Source of the DNA: Streptoalloteichus hindustanus
GTDB lineage: Bacteria > Actinomycetota > Actinomycetes > Mycobacteriales > Pseudonocardiaceae
Direction: 5' to 3'
NCBI RefSeq assembly: GCF_900129375.1
Contig: NZ_FQVN01000004.1
Location: 1-64,000, forward strand
Length of the DNA stretch: 64,000 nucleotides
Part shown: positions 51,206 through 59,668 of the stretch, piece after piece
Numbering within the stretch: position 1 is the stretch's first letter
Layout of the letters: each line of letters starts with the position of its first letter
Notes under the pieces: generated by a model
Told to the model about the DNA's origin: nothing
What the model saw: only the letters and a program-made list of their open reading frames with translations
The model's database searches: none
Program-made: the position numbers and the translations under genes

Positions 51206-52363
51206 TCAGGGTTGGCGGTCCAGGAAGCTCCGTTCGACGGTGACTGTTCCGGTCAGTCGCCATGTGCCGCGTTCGAACACCAGGTCCCCGGACACGACGA
51301 TCGGCATCTTGGTCTGGTGCGCGTGGATCGCCCACTCGTAATCCGCACCGGTCAGCGGCACGTGCACTTTGCGCAGACGCCCACCCACATGCGCACTCAG
51401 CACGATGCTCGTGGCTTCCTGCTCCTCGTCGCTGGGATCTTCCCGGTTGAGCGTGCGCACCATGCCGAGCAGGGTCTCCCGGCGAGGCGGTTCCTCACGC
51501 CGCACCAACCGTTCCCGGACACGAGGCAGTCCTGCCATGGCGTCACGATCGACGACGATGCGAGAGGTTGCCACAGCGGGTCGCGGCTCGGCGGCTGCCC
51601 AGTCGAACGAGAGATCCAGCGCGCGGAGGGCTTCCGGCTGGGTCAGCTCCAGCAGAGACTCGACCAGACTGGCGCTCAGCCCCAACTGCCCGGCCTGGTC
51701 GAGGGCGCTTTCATCCCAGTTCAGCGCCAACCGCCGCGTCGACTGGAGGCCGGTCGCGAGCGTCGTCATCACCGTGCGCGGGAAGGGCACGGCTGATGTT
51801 CCGTCCTCGTGGGGTGGGGGTGCGTCACCGAGACGCGCGACGACGGTGAACACGAAGCTGCCGCGTTTGGTGTGTCCGAGACGAATCTCGTCTTCCAGGA
51901 AGTTCGTGACAGTGGCAGACCGCCGACCACGGTGTGAGTGAGAGGGGTCGTCGGCGGTCGTCGCGGCGGCCTTCATCATCCTGAACAGGGCTTCCAGGGT
52001 GTTCTCGGCCTGTCGGAACGGAATGGTGCCGTCGACCATCTCCTGGTCCAGGCGTACGAAGAACAGGTCGGCACGGTTGGCGGCGATGCGTTCGACCAGT
52101 TGCGCGGCGTCCCAGCCGTAGATCGCGGCGAGAGCTCGAAGGGCGTCGCGGAAGCGCTGGGGGAAGTCGACGTAGTCGGTGGCCAGCGGCAGCATGATCC
52201 GCCCCAGCGGTCCGTTCTCTCCGGGAAGGCGCCAGATCTCCCTGACGTCCTGGTCCCGGTTCTCCAGCTGCCAGTCATGCGTGGCGAGGTACTGGGAGAC
52301 GGCGGGCGGCGACAGGGTGGACGCGAGGTCGCGGTAGCTGTCGAGCGAGATGCCGTTCACCAC
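51206..52363 (-). CDS. Uncharacterised partner of the DUF4365 protein, 385 aa
   Basis: I recognise no family. The N-terminal half is helical (SLDSYRDLASTLSPPAVSQYLATHDWQLE; RFRDALRALAAIYGWDAAQLVERIAA); the C-terminal half has strand-rich segments (RLRKVHVPLTGADYEWAIHAHQ and VVSGDLVFERGTWRLTGTVTVER) suggesting a small barrel. No signal peptide or membrane helix. Its ATG overlaps the DUF4365 stop by 7 bases, so the two are made together. Position inside a repeat-bounded cassette supports a self-contained module. A sensor or effector role is only a guess. Confidence 0.75.
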   Translation of the reverse strand: MVNGISLDSYRDLASTLSPPAVSQYLATHDWQLENRDQDVREIWRLPGENGPLGRIMLPLATDYVDFPQRFRDALRALAAIYGWDAAQLVERIAANRADLFFVRLDQEMVDGTIPFRQAENTLEALFRMMKAAATTADDPSHSHRGRRSATVTNFLEDEIRLGHTKRGSFVFTVVARLGDAPPPHEDGTSAVPFPRTVMTTLATGLQSTRRLALNWDESALDQAGQLGLSASLVESLLELTQPEALRALDLSFDWAAAEPRPAVATSRIVVDRDAMAGLPRVRERLVRREEPPRRETLLGMVRTLNREDPSDEEQEATSIVLSAHVGGRLRKVHVPLTGADYEWAIHAHQTKMPIVVSGDLVFERGTWRLTGTVTVERSFLDRQP

Positions 52364-52926
52364 TGGCCTCCTTCACCGATCCTGTGCATGAGGCTCTGGA
52401 GCCCGCGGACATCGAACAGGTTAATTCTGGGTAGGCGCACTGTCCTACTGGCCTTGCCGTCCTCGATCCTGCCCAGGTTCGTCGCGTGCTCCCAGTACAT
52501 CCGACTGGAGCTGGTCATGCCCTCCTCCGAGAGGTCGAGCAACTGGTGGGGGTCCTCGGGGATGAGCAACACGCCGAGAAGCGCCGGGGTGAACCGCTTG
52601 GGGTTGACCAGTTTGAGGAACCGGTCGCGTTCCAGCGACCACGCCAAGTGGTCGTCCTTGAGCAGGTGGTGCTGTGTTGTGCACTTGAGCTGTATCTCGA
52701 ACTCAGGGCAGTAGTACTTCTCGTACTCGGCGGACGAGACGACCGTGATGTCGACTCCGTCGTAGTCGGTCTCGTGGCTCTTGATCGAGCAGCCAGCGGC
52801 GGCGGCGACCATGCGCACGAAGGCCAGGCTGAACTGCTCCTGCCGGGCCGTGATCGGCAGACCCCCGTCCGGGGCCTCCGCCACTGGTTCTGTTCGGAGG
52901 CTGCCGTTGCCGTTGACACCGCTCAT
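52357..52926 (-). CDS. DUF4365 domain protein, PD-(D/E)XK nuclease-like
   Basis: 189 aa. The DUF4365 core has the nuclease-fold signature: ETDYDGVDITV (catalytic Asp) followed by a strand FEIQLKCTT that supplies the E-x-Q-x-K step. A preceding helix, QEQFSLAFVRMVAAAAG, fits the family start. GGGAGGG lies 6 bases before ATG 52926; the longer frame upstream crosses the repeat and is rejected. It is the first gene of the two-gene cassette. DUF4365 proteins are commonly associated with defence or mobile loci; nuclease activity here is inferred from motif residues. Confidence 0.85.
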   Translation of the reverse strand: MSGVNGNGSLRTEPVAEAPDGGLPITARQEQFSLAFVRMVAAAAGCSIKSHETDYDGVDITVVSSAEYEKYYCPEFEIQLKCTTQHHLLKDDHLAWSLERDRFLKLVNPKRFTPALLGVLLIPEDPHQLLDLSEEGMTSSSRMYWEHATNLGRIEDGKASRTVRLPRINLFDVRGLQSLMHRIGEGGQW

Positions 52927-53057
52927 GCGCGTCCCTCCCATCAACCCCGAGCGGGCAGCACAGTAGCGGGACCGGGGCCGGTGCCCTCGAAGTCGGAACG
53001 TGTTCACCTGATTGGTGCTGATCGGTACATGGGCCCCCGCATCGTGGCGCCCAGACG

Positions 53058-53125
53058 TCAGGATCACGAGAGGCGCCAACCCCGCGCGCGACCAACGAGA
53101 CCTGAGGCTCGTAACGCGCGCGATC
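53058..53125. repeat. Right copy of 68-bp direct repeat flanking the cassette
   Basis: Pairs with 51130-51197 at a constant offset of 1928 bases. Its right end reaches into the stop codon of the dehydratase gene (stop 53124-53126). Removing one repeat and the cassette would leave EamA and dehydratase converging with their stops about 20 bases apart. Confidence 0.92.
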
Positions 53126-54113
53126 AGCTGGGCCGTTCGGTCAGAACCCGCGCCAGCAGGGAGGGCTCGACGTTTCCGCCGGAGACGACGGCGACGACCG
53201 GGCCGTGGGGGAATGAGGCGTGGTGGGCCTGGTAGGCCGCGGCGGCCACCGCACCCGACGGTTCGGCCACCAGGCGGGCTTGTGTGGCCAGGACGCGCAT
53301 CGCGGCGAGGATCTCGTCCTCGCGGACCTGGACGATGTCGTCCACGAGCTGCCGCACGTGGGCCCAGGTCAACTCGCCCAAGCTGGGCGCCCGCAGGCCG
53401 TCGGCCACCGTGCGGGCGGTGCGCTCCGGCGACCAGCGCACCAGGTGGCCGGTCCGCAGGCTCTCCGCCGCGTCCGCGGCGTCCGCCGGCTCGACGCCGA
53501 TGATGCGGACTTCGGGCAGCAGCGCACGCAGCGCCACCGCGATCCCGGAGATCAGGCCGGCCCCCGAGACGGGCACCAGCACGGTGGCGACCTCGGGCAG
53601 GTCCTCGGCGATCTCCAGGCCGACCGTGCCCTGCCCGGCGATGACGGCCGGTGACTCGAACGGCGGCACGAGCACGAACCCGTGTCGCGCCCGCAGTTCC
53701 TCGGCCACCCGCTCCCGGTCCCCGGGCGGGACAACCACCACCTGCGCGCTGAGCTCCCGGATGGCCGCGATCTTCACCGGCGGCGTGTTGTCGGGAACGA
53801 CGACGGTCGCGGGCAGACCAGCGGCCCGGGCGGCGTGGGCGAGGGCGCGGCCGTGGTTGCCGGACGAGTGCGTCACCACACCGGTCGTGCCCGGGCTCAG
53901 GTTGAGGATCGCGTTGGTCGCGCCCCGGAGCTTGAACGCCCCACTGGGCTGGAGATTCTCCGCTTTCAGCCACAAGGGGTGGCCGGGGGCCGACCACCCG
54001 GCAGGGAGGAGCGGGGTCCGGACGACGTGCGGCCGGATTCGGCGTGCCGCCGCTCGGACGTCGTCCATCGTCAGGAGCGCGGGGGAGTGCTCCGAGCCGG
54101 TCTGCTCCGTCAT
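53124..54113 (-). CDS. PLP-dependent threonine/serine dehydratase
   Basis: 329 aa, fold-type II. K61 in PSGAFKLRGATNAI is the PLP Schiff-base lysine; SSGNHGRALAHAA binds the phosphate/carboxylate, and the C-terminal VVSGGNVEP closes the site. No ACT regulatory domain, so it is the short catabolic-type enzyme, converting Thr or Ser to the 2-oxo acid and ammonia. CAGGAG precedes ATG 54113. The neighbouring EamA exporter suggests both handle hydroxy-amino acids. Confidence 0.92.
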   Translation of the reverse strand: MTEQTGSEHSPALLTMDDVRAAARRIRPHVVRTPLLPAGWSAPGHPLWLKAENLQPSGAFKLRGATNAILNLSPGTTGVVTHSSGNHGRALAHAARAAGLPATVVVPDNTPPVKIAAIRELSAQVVVVPPGDRERVAEELRARHGFVLVPPFESPAVIAGQGTVGLEIAEDLPEVATVLVPVSGAGLISGIAVALRALLPEVRIIGVEPADAADAAESLRTGHLVRWSPERTARTVADGLRAPSLGELTWAHVRQLVDDIVQVREDEILAAMRVLATQARLVAEPSGAVAAAAYQAHHASFPHGPVVAVVSGGNVEPSLLARVLTERPS

Positions 54114-54378
54114 CGCGTTCTCCTGTGGGATCAGGGGACAGGAAGAGATCGCTCGACAACAACTCCACGTATACCAGGCAGACGATCACCGATCGCCGGT
54201 CCGAGCCCAGCTCTTCTGGTCCATTGTGGACATATCGGGTGTCGTACATGTTCCCATTTCGCGGCGCGGCGGGCGGAGAAGGAGTCCTTATCCTGTTCGT
54301 CAGCCGGGCAGATGTCCTGTCATCATGGCCCCGGGGCGGCGTTCGTCTCACTGCCGAGTTTTGTGTTCAGGAGAAGCG

Positions 54379-55032
54379 GTGAAGCTGGCCATCACGATCC
54401 ACCGGGCTCGTCTCGGGTCCGTGGAGTTCAAGGTGATTCGGCCGGCGCGGCCCCTCGGTCGGGCCGTGCTCGTGGACTACGACCGGTACCTGAACGCCTA
54501 CGTCGACCAGGATGCCGCGCTGCGCGTCGGGGGACTGTGGGAGCTCGCGGCCTCCTCGCCGCGCGCTCTGATCCACCTGCCTCTGCGGGCGAATCCGGGT
54601 CCGTCCGGTGTCGTCCTCGGTGAGGGTTCGCGTCAGTTGGACCTCGTGCTGCTGCACCACTCGTTGCAGTTCTCGCCCTCGGACTGGAAGGGGCTGCGCC
54701 AACGGCTGGGGCCGGGGCGTTCACGGACGGCGACGCTGCCCAGCGCGGGCCGGGCTGCCGGTTCCGTGATCGGCTTCGCCGAACGGCACTACCGCGAGAA
54801 CCGGGACCTGTTCCACCAACACCTCCACGCGGAGACCCTGTTCATGACCGGGAGTGCGAAGGTGTTCCGGGAGACCGCACGCCTCTTCTTCGACGTCGCT
54901 CGCAACGGCCCGGGGCACGTCGGCGTCCACCCGAACCGCTCCCATTACTGCGCTGAGTTCCACTCCAACGACGGTGTTCTGGGCAACGCCCGTGAGATCC
55001 ACGTCGAGTACCGCGACCAGTGGGCCTCGTGA
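54379..55032 (+). CDS. Conserved hypothetical protein, 217 aa
   Basis: Not recognised. It begins VKLAITIHRARLGSVEFKVIRP, has no signal peptide, and contains His-rich segments (RHYRENRDLFHQHLHAETLF, PNRSHYCAEFHSN) that could bind metal. A ribosome site AGGAGA lies 4-5 bases before GTG 54379, which fixes the start; the much longer frame running back over the dehydratase is a shadow. The gene stands alone between the dehydratase and a TetR gene. Confidence 0.65.
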   Translation: MKLAITIHRARLGSVEFKVIRPARPLGRAVLVDYDRYLNAYVDQDAALRVGGLWELAASSPRALIHLPLRANPGPSGVVLGEGSRQLDLVLLHHSLQFSPSDWKGLRQRLGPGRSRTATLPSAGRAAGSVIGFAERHYRENRDLFHQHLHAETLFMTGSAKVFRETARLFFDVARNGPGHVGVHPNRSHYCAEFHSNDGVLGNAREIHVEYRDQWAS

Positions 55033-55083
55033 CCGTCGCCGTGCGTTTGGTGTGAGTGTCCACAATGGACAAGCTGGTGGTGG

Positions 55084-55671
55084 CTACTCGCGCACGACGC
55101 TGGCGATGACGGTGGTCACCATTTTGTGGAGGGTGCGGGTGTCCGGCGTGGCGCTCCGGTCGGCGAACAGCAGGTGGGCGGTGCCGATCAGCGTGGGCGC
55201 GAGCAGGTCGACCTCGGCGTCCGCCGCGATGCGGCCCAGGTCGCGTTCCGCCGCGAGGTAGGACGCGATGATGTCCACGGCCTCCGTCAGGACCGGGATG
55301 CCGACCGGCCAGTCCTGGCGGAGTCGGGCGCGCAGCTCGTCCCGGAAGGTGACGAGGGGGACGACCGCCACCGCGACCGACCCGAACAGGGCCGTCAGCG
55401 CGTTGGTGAGGTTGCCGGCGACGTCGCCTGTTCCGGCGGACTGGCGCAGGGCGGCGGCCTGGGGGGCGAGCTGGTTGACGCGGTCGAGCACGAACTCGGC
55501 CAGGAAGGCGTCGAAGTCGGCGAAGTGCCGGTGCAGGACTCCCTTGGCGCAGCCCGCCTCGGTGGTGACCGCTCGGCTGGTCAGTCCGGTCAGCCCCTCC
55601 CGCAGCAGGACGCGTTCGGCGGCGTCGAACAGCTGTGTGCGCACGTCACGCAGGTGCACGCCGGTCGGCAT
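55084..55671 (-). CDS. TetR-family transcriptional repressor
   Basis: 195 aa. Helix-turn-helix: FDAAERVLLREGLTGLTSRAVTTEAGCAKGVLHRHFADFDAFLAEFV. The remainder is a helical ligand domain. AAGGAG precedes ATG 55671. Divergent from a methyltransferase gene across two GTGGGC-N4-GCCCAC palindromes (55703-55718 and 55723-55738), which should be its binding sites. Confidence 0.92.
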   Translation of the reverse strand: MPTGVHLRDVRTQLFDAAERVLLREGLTGLTSRAVTTEAGCAKGVLHRHFADFDAFLAEFVLDRVNQLAPQAAALRQSAGTGDVAGNLTNALTALFGSVAVAVVPLVTFRDELRARLRQDWPVGIPVLTEAVDIIASYLAAERDLGRIAADAEVDLLAPTLIGTAHLLFADRSATPDTRTLHKMVTTVIASVVRE

Positions 55672-55702
55672 CGCGTCTCCTTCCGTCTCGGCCCGTTGAC
55701 GA

Positions 55703-55738
55703 GTGGGCGAGTGCCCACCATAGTGGGCGCATGCCCAC
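55703..55738. promoter_or_regulatory. Twin TetR operator overlapping a start codon
   Basis: GTGGGC-GAGT-GCCCAC (55703-55718) and GTGGGC-GCAT-GCCCAC (55723-55738) are centred 20 bp apart. The second contains ATG 55731, the first possible start of the methyltransferase, so the gene is either leaderless with the operator on its start site, or begins later. Confidence 0.8.
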
Positions 55739-56549
55739 TTCGCGCCAGGAGCCCTTGGGTCCTCCCGATCCCGAGCCGCACCGACAGCGGGAGATGGCCG
55801 AGTCGTTCGGTGTCGACGCCGAGCGCTACGACCGTGCCCGACCTCGCTATCCCGACGCGCTGGTGGACCGGATCGTCGCCGCCAGCCCCGGACCCGACGT
55901 CCTCGACGTGGGCTGCGGGACCGGGATCGCGGCCCGGCAGTTCCGGGCGGCCGGCTGTCACGTGCTCGGCGTCGAGCCCGACGCGCGGATGGCGGACTTC
56001 GCGCGGCGGACCGGAATCGCCGTGGAGGTGGCGACGTTCGAGGCGTGGGACCCCGCCGGCCGGACGTTCGACGCGGTCGTCGCCGGACAGGCGTGGCACT
56101 GGGTGGACCCGGTCGCCGGCGCGGCCAAGGCGGCCCAGGTGCTGCGACCCGGTGGTCGGCTGGCGTTGTTCTGGCACGAGTTCGAGCCCCCGTCCGAGGT
56201 GGTGCACGCCTTCCTGGCGGCCTACCAGCGGGTGACGAACAGTCCGGAGTGGACACCGCGGCGGACGAAGGAGAGATACGAGACGATGCTCTCCAGGGTC
56301 ACCGACGGCGTGCGGGACGCGCGCGGGTTCGACGCGCCGGAGCAGTGGCGGTTCGACTGGGAGCGGACCTACACCCGGGACGAGTGGTTGGACCAGATCC
56401 CCACTTCCGGCCTGCTCACCCTGCTCCCGGCGGAGCAGCTGGCGGAGGTGCTGGACAGCGTCGGAGCTGCCGTCGACGCGATGGGCGGCAGCTTCACAGC
56501 GCACTTCAAGACCATGGCGCTCACCGCCGGACGAACGAACGCCACCTGA
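55731..56549 (+). CDS. SAM-dependent class I methyltransferase
   Basis: 272 aa from ATG 55731. SAM motif I is VLDVGCGTGIAARQF, followed by acidic motif GVEPDARM and FDAVVAGQAWHWVDP, typical of the methyltransferase-11/UbiE-like class. There is no ribosome site before 55731; either the mRNA is leaderless or translation starts at ATG 55794 (MAESFGVDAERYDRARP), where homologues would be expected to begin. It is presumably repressed by the divergent TetR. Small-molecule substrate unknown. Confidence 0.88.
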   Translation: MPTSRQEPLGPPDPEPHRQREMAESFGVDAERYDRARPRYPDALVDRIVAASPGPDVLDVGCGTGIAARQFRAAGCHVLGVEPDARMADFARRTGIAVEVATFEAWDPAGRTFDAVVAGQAWHWVDPVAGAAKAAQVLRPGGRLALFWHEFEPPSEVVHAFLAAYQRVTNSPEWTPRRTKERYETMLSRVTDGVRDARGFDAPEQWRFDWERTYTRDEWLDQIPTSGLLTLLPAEQLAEVLDSVGAAVDAMGGSFTAHFKTMALTAGRTNAT

Positions 56550-56651
56550 GGCGTCTCGGCGCCGCCACCGCGCGAACGACAGAGCCTTGCTCTGTCCACT
56601 GTGGATTCGCCACCGCGACGAGCGTTCCGTCCCCACGCCGCCAGGGAATCC

Positions 56652-57578
56652 TCAGGCGCGCAGGCTTTCGAAGGCGGAGCGGGCGGCGGCGCCGATCGCG
56701 AGATCGATGTCGTGGGCGGTGCTGGCCCGCCGGTGGGAGCGGGTCAGCACCGCGATCGCCACGCGGTCACCGGAGTCGGCCGTCACCACGCCGATCTCGT
56801 GCCGCAGGTAGAGGAACGAGCCGGTCTTGCCGCTGACCCGCACCGAGTCGGAGCGCAGGTCGCTGGAAAGGCGTTGGTAGAAGACCTGGAACCCCATCAC
56901 GCGGCGGAGTTCGGCGGTCGCCTCCGGTCGGGAGATCCGGTCCAGCCAGATCCGCTGGAGCAACTCGACGAGAGCCGTCGCGCTGCCGACGTTCGCGTAG
57001 GCGGGGTTGAGCGTCTCGATGGAGTGCTGGCCGGCGACGTCGTCCCGGATCGCCAACTCCAGGGCAAGCCCGAAGTCGTTGCCGGCCACCCCGGCCGCGC
57101 AGTCGTACATGCGCTGCATCCGGTGGCGGATGCGGATTCCCGCGCATCCCCACTCCCGCAGGCGCTCGTCGACCTGGTCCACGCCCACCAGGTCGAACAA
57201 CGCGTCGGCGCTGGCGTTGTCGCTGACGGTCAACGTCGGGTGGACCAGGTCGCCGACGGCCGCGGTCACGGGGTGGCGGAAGGCGGCCAGGCCGGTCGGG
57301 CCGACGCTCTTCGTCGCGGGGTCGATCGTCACCGGCGTCGCGGGGTCCAGCGTTCCGCTCGCGATCTGGTCCAGCACCACCAGGGCGAGCGGAACCTTGG
57401 CCACGGACGCCAGGGGCACGGGGGTGTCGACGTCGAACCCGAGCTCCTCGCCGGTGTCGATGTTGCGCGCCAGCAGGTGGCCGACGGCGCCGACCTCCTG
57501 CCACTCCTCGAAGATCGACTCGGCGACGGAGAGGAGATCGGCCGTGCTGGCGAGGAACTCCGGACGGCGCGGCCTCAT
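56652..57578 (-). CDS. Class A beta-lactamase-fold serine hydrolase, no signal peptide
   Basis: 308 aa. Active-site motifs: S58-V-A-K61, VSDNAS and SGKTGSF. The usual Glu-x-x-Leu-Asn omega loop is not visible, and no signal or Tat sequence precedes the fold, so the protein appears cytoplasmic. This argues against a normal secreted resistance enzyme and for an esterase- or peptidase-like role, or a beta-lactam sensor. Its ATG overlaps the LysR stop (ATGA), so the two are co-expressed. Two secreted class A enzymes lie across the LysR promoter. Confidence 0.85.
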   Translation of the reverse strand: MRPRRPEFLASTADLLSVAESIFEEWQEVGAVGHLLARNIDTGEELGFDVDTPVPLASVAKVPLALVVLDQIASGTLDPATPVTIDPATKSVGPTGLAAFRHPVTAAVGDLVHPTLTVSDNASADALFDLVGVDQVDERLREWGCAGIRIRHRMQRMYDCAAGVAGNDFGLALELAIRDDVAGQHSIETLNPAYANVGSATALVELLQRIWLDRISRPEATAELRRVMGFQVFYQRLSSDLRSDSVRVSGKTGSFLYLRHEIGVVTADSGDRVAIAVLTRSHRRASTAHDIDLAIGAAARSAFESLRA

Positions 57579-58540
57579 CCGCGTGCCGCCATGCCGGAGC
57601 GGGCGTCCGGCGCGAAGACGCCACTGTCCACAGTGGTCTTCTCGGTGGCGGCGCCGATCGCCTCGGCGAGTAGCGGTTCCAACCAGTCCAGTGCGGGGGT
57701 TTCGCGCTGACCCACGCGGCGGGTGGCGGTCGCCAGCTCGTATCCGCGGTGGAGCGTCACGTCCGCCAGCGGCGACCACGCCAGGCCGTGGCGGCGCGCG
57801 AACGGCTCGGCGCACAGCAACACGGCGTGGCCCGCGAGCGTTTCGGCCACGGCGGTGGCGTTCGAGGTGACGGCGCGGACCCGCCCCTCGGGCAGGCCGG
57901 CGCGCGCGACGGCCTTGCGGAACCGCTCCGTGGCGAAGCCGATCTCGTCCTCGGCGGTCACCAGGATGGACGGCGGTGATCCGCTGTCCGTCCCCCGCCG
58001 TGGTCGCAGGCTCTCCAGGTGCACCAGCCGTTGGCGGGACGAGACGGTCACGGCGACGGCGGAGGCCAGGCCGAGTGGGACCCGGTGGGACGCCGTCTCG
58101 GGCGCCACCCGGAGCAGGGCGAACATCAGCGAGCCGTCCGCCATGCCGCTCGCGCGTTCCTCGGCGGACAGCTCCTGCACGCCGATCGTCACGCCCCGGT
58201 CGGCGCCGGCCCGGATGACGCGGGCCAGGGCCGCCGGATCGCAGTCCGGCGGCACGCCCAGGACGCGCGTCGCCGACGCGAGCGCCGTCCTGGCCGTCTG
58301 CCGCAGGTGGTCGACGCGGCCCAGCACGTCCCTGGCGTGCGGGAGCAGCAGGACGCCGAGGTCCGTGCTGGTGACCTGGCGCCGGGAGCGGTCGAACAGC
58401 TCGCCGCCGAGGTGCTGCTCCAGGTTCCTGATCCGCCGGCTGAGCACCGGCTGCGCGATGTACAGCCGGTCGGCGGCCCGGGAGAAGCTGCCTTCCTCCG
58501 CGACGGCGACGTACGCCTCCAGGTGCGCGAGCAGGTCCAC
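57575..58540 (-). CDS. LysR-family regulator
   Basis: 321 aa. N-terminal winged helix: HLEAYVAVAEEGSFSRAADRLYIAQPVLSRRIRNLEQHLGGELFDRSRRQV. The effector domain follows. GTG start at 58540, without a clear ribosome site. A TATACC-N5-GGTATA box (58549-58565) adjoins the start and lies between this gene and the divergent class A beta-lactamase, the AmpR/BlaA-type arrangement. It is coupled to the cytoplasmic beta-lactamase-like gene downstream and probably controls both. Confidence 0.9.
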   Translation of the reverse strand: MDLLAHLEAYVAVAEEGSFSRAADRLYIAQPVLSRRIRNLEQHLGGELFDRSRRQVTSTDLGVLLLPHARDVLGRVDHLRQTARTALASATRVLGVPPDCDPAALARVIRAGADRGVTIGVQELSAEERASGMADGSLMFALLRVAPETASHRVPLGLASAVAVTVSSRQRLVHLESLRPRRGTDSGSPPSILVTAEDEIGFATERFRKAVARAGLPEGRVRAVTSNATAVAETLAGHAVLLCAEPFARRHGLAWSPLADVTLHRGYELATATRRVGQRETPALDWLEPLLAEAIGAATEKTTVDSGVFAPDARSGMAARG

Positions 58541-58548
58541 GCCGCATG

Positions 58549-58565
58549 TATACCAAAAAGGTATA
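58549..58565. promoter_or_regulatory. LysR-type operator (T-N11-A class)
   Basis: TATACC (58549-58554), five A residues, then GGTATA (58560-58565): a perfect inverted repeat in an A-rich setting that stands out from the GC-rich surroundings. It lies 9 bases from the LysR start and 99 bases from the beta-lactamase start. Confidence 0.75.
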
Positions 58566-58663
58566 GGTCGTTCAAAGATAGCTCTTGGACATGGAGCGGA
58601 ACGCGCTGATTAGCTCGGCTCGTCCATCCGGACGTGATCAAGAACCCCCGAACGGAGTGCCGA

Positions 58664-59587
58664 ATGGCGCGTGACACCTCCCTTTCCCGTCGTTCCGCGC
58701 TGCGCGTCGGACTCGCCGCCTCGGCGGCCGGCGTGCTCGCCACCGGGTTCCTCGCCACGGGCTCCGCCTCGGCGTCGGGCCACCGCCGGCCGGCCGTGCA
58801 CGACGAGCTCCGGGAGCTGGAGCGCCAGCACGGCGCCCGGCTCGGCGTCCACGCGACCAACACCCGCACCGGCGCCACCGTGGCCTACCGGGCGGGGGAG
58901 CGGTTCCCGATGTGCTCGACGTTCAAAACCCTCGCGGCCGCGGCGATCCTGCGCGATCTGGACCGCGACGGCGAATTCCTCGACCGACTGATCCGCTACA
59001 CCGAAGCGGACATCGTGGAGAACTCGGTCATCACCGCGAAGCGCGTCGCCACGGGAATGCGGATCCGCGAACTGTGCTGGGCCGCGATCTGCCACAGCGA
59101 CAACACCGCCGGCAACCTGCTGCTCCGCCAGATCGGCGGCCCCGCCGGCGTCACCAGGTTCTGCCGCTCGCTCGGCGACCCCCACACCCGCCTCGACCGG
59201 TACGAGGCCGAGCTGAACACCGCCATCCCCGGCGACCCGCGCGACACCACGACCCCCGCCGCGATCGGGCGCGACTACCGCCACCTGGTCCTCGGCGACG
59301 CGCTCAACTGCCAGGACCGCGAGCAGCTCACCGCGTGGCTGAAGGCGAACACCACGAGCAGCAAGCGGTTCCGCGCGGCGTTGCCGCCGAGCTGGGAACT
59401 CGGGGACAAGACGGGCTCGGGCCGCTACGGCACGGTCAACGACGTGGGCGTGACGTGGACGCCCGACGGCACGCCGATCGTCCTGGCCGTGTTGACGACC
59501 AAACACGAGGAGAACGCGACGCCGGACAACGAACTGATCGTCGACACCGCCCGGTTGCTCGCCCGCACCCTCGCACCCGGCCAGTGA
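58664..59587 (+). CDS. Secreted class A beta-lactamase
   Basis: 307 aa. The N-terminus has a Tat-type signal (SRRSALRVGLAASAAGVLATG, with the Arg pair before the hydrophobic stretch). Active-site motifs are all standard: S85-T-F-K88 in MCSTFK, SDN in CHSDNTAGN, the omega-loop Glu in RYEAELN, and KTGSG. GGAG is 6 bases before ATG 58664. It hydrolyses beta-lactams outside the membrane. Divergent from the LysR gene with a shared operator, so expression is probably inducible by beta-lactam or wall fragments. Confidence 0.94.
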   Translation: MARDTSLSRRSALRVGLAASAAGVLATGFLATGSASASGHRRPAVHDELRELERQHGARLGVHATNTRTGATVAYRAGERFPMCSTFKTLAAAAILRDLDRDGEFLDRLIRYTEADIVENSVITAKRVATGMRIRELCWAAICHSDNTAGNLLLRQIGGPAGVTRFCRSLGDPHTRLDRYEAELNTAIPGDPRDTTTPAAIGRDYRHLVLGDALNCQDREQLTAWLKANTTSSKRFRAALPPSWELGDKTGSGRYGTVNDVGVTWTPDGTPIVLAVLTTKHEENATPDNELIVDTARLLARTLAPGQ

Positions 59588-59668
59588 TCCGGGCTTTCGG
59601 GTATTGATGGTAACGATCATCCAGCGACACGCGCTGTCCTGGCGCGAACACCTCCGAGAGGAAGAACC

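Noticed and set aside
51130-53125. Reading the 68-bp repeats as att sites of an integrative element
   Set aside because: Not adopted as a call because no integrase or tRNA gene is present; kept only as one explanation of the cassette.
53284-54378. Plus-strand frame running from the dehydratase region into the 217-aa gene
   Set aside because: Antisense to the dehydratase; the real start is GTG 54379 with AGGAGA just upstream.
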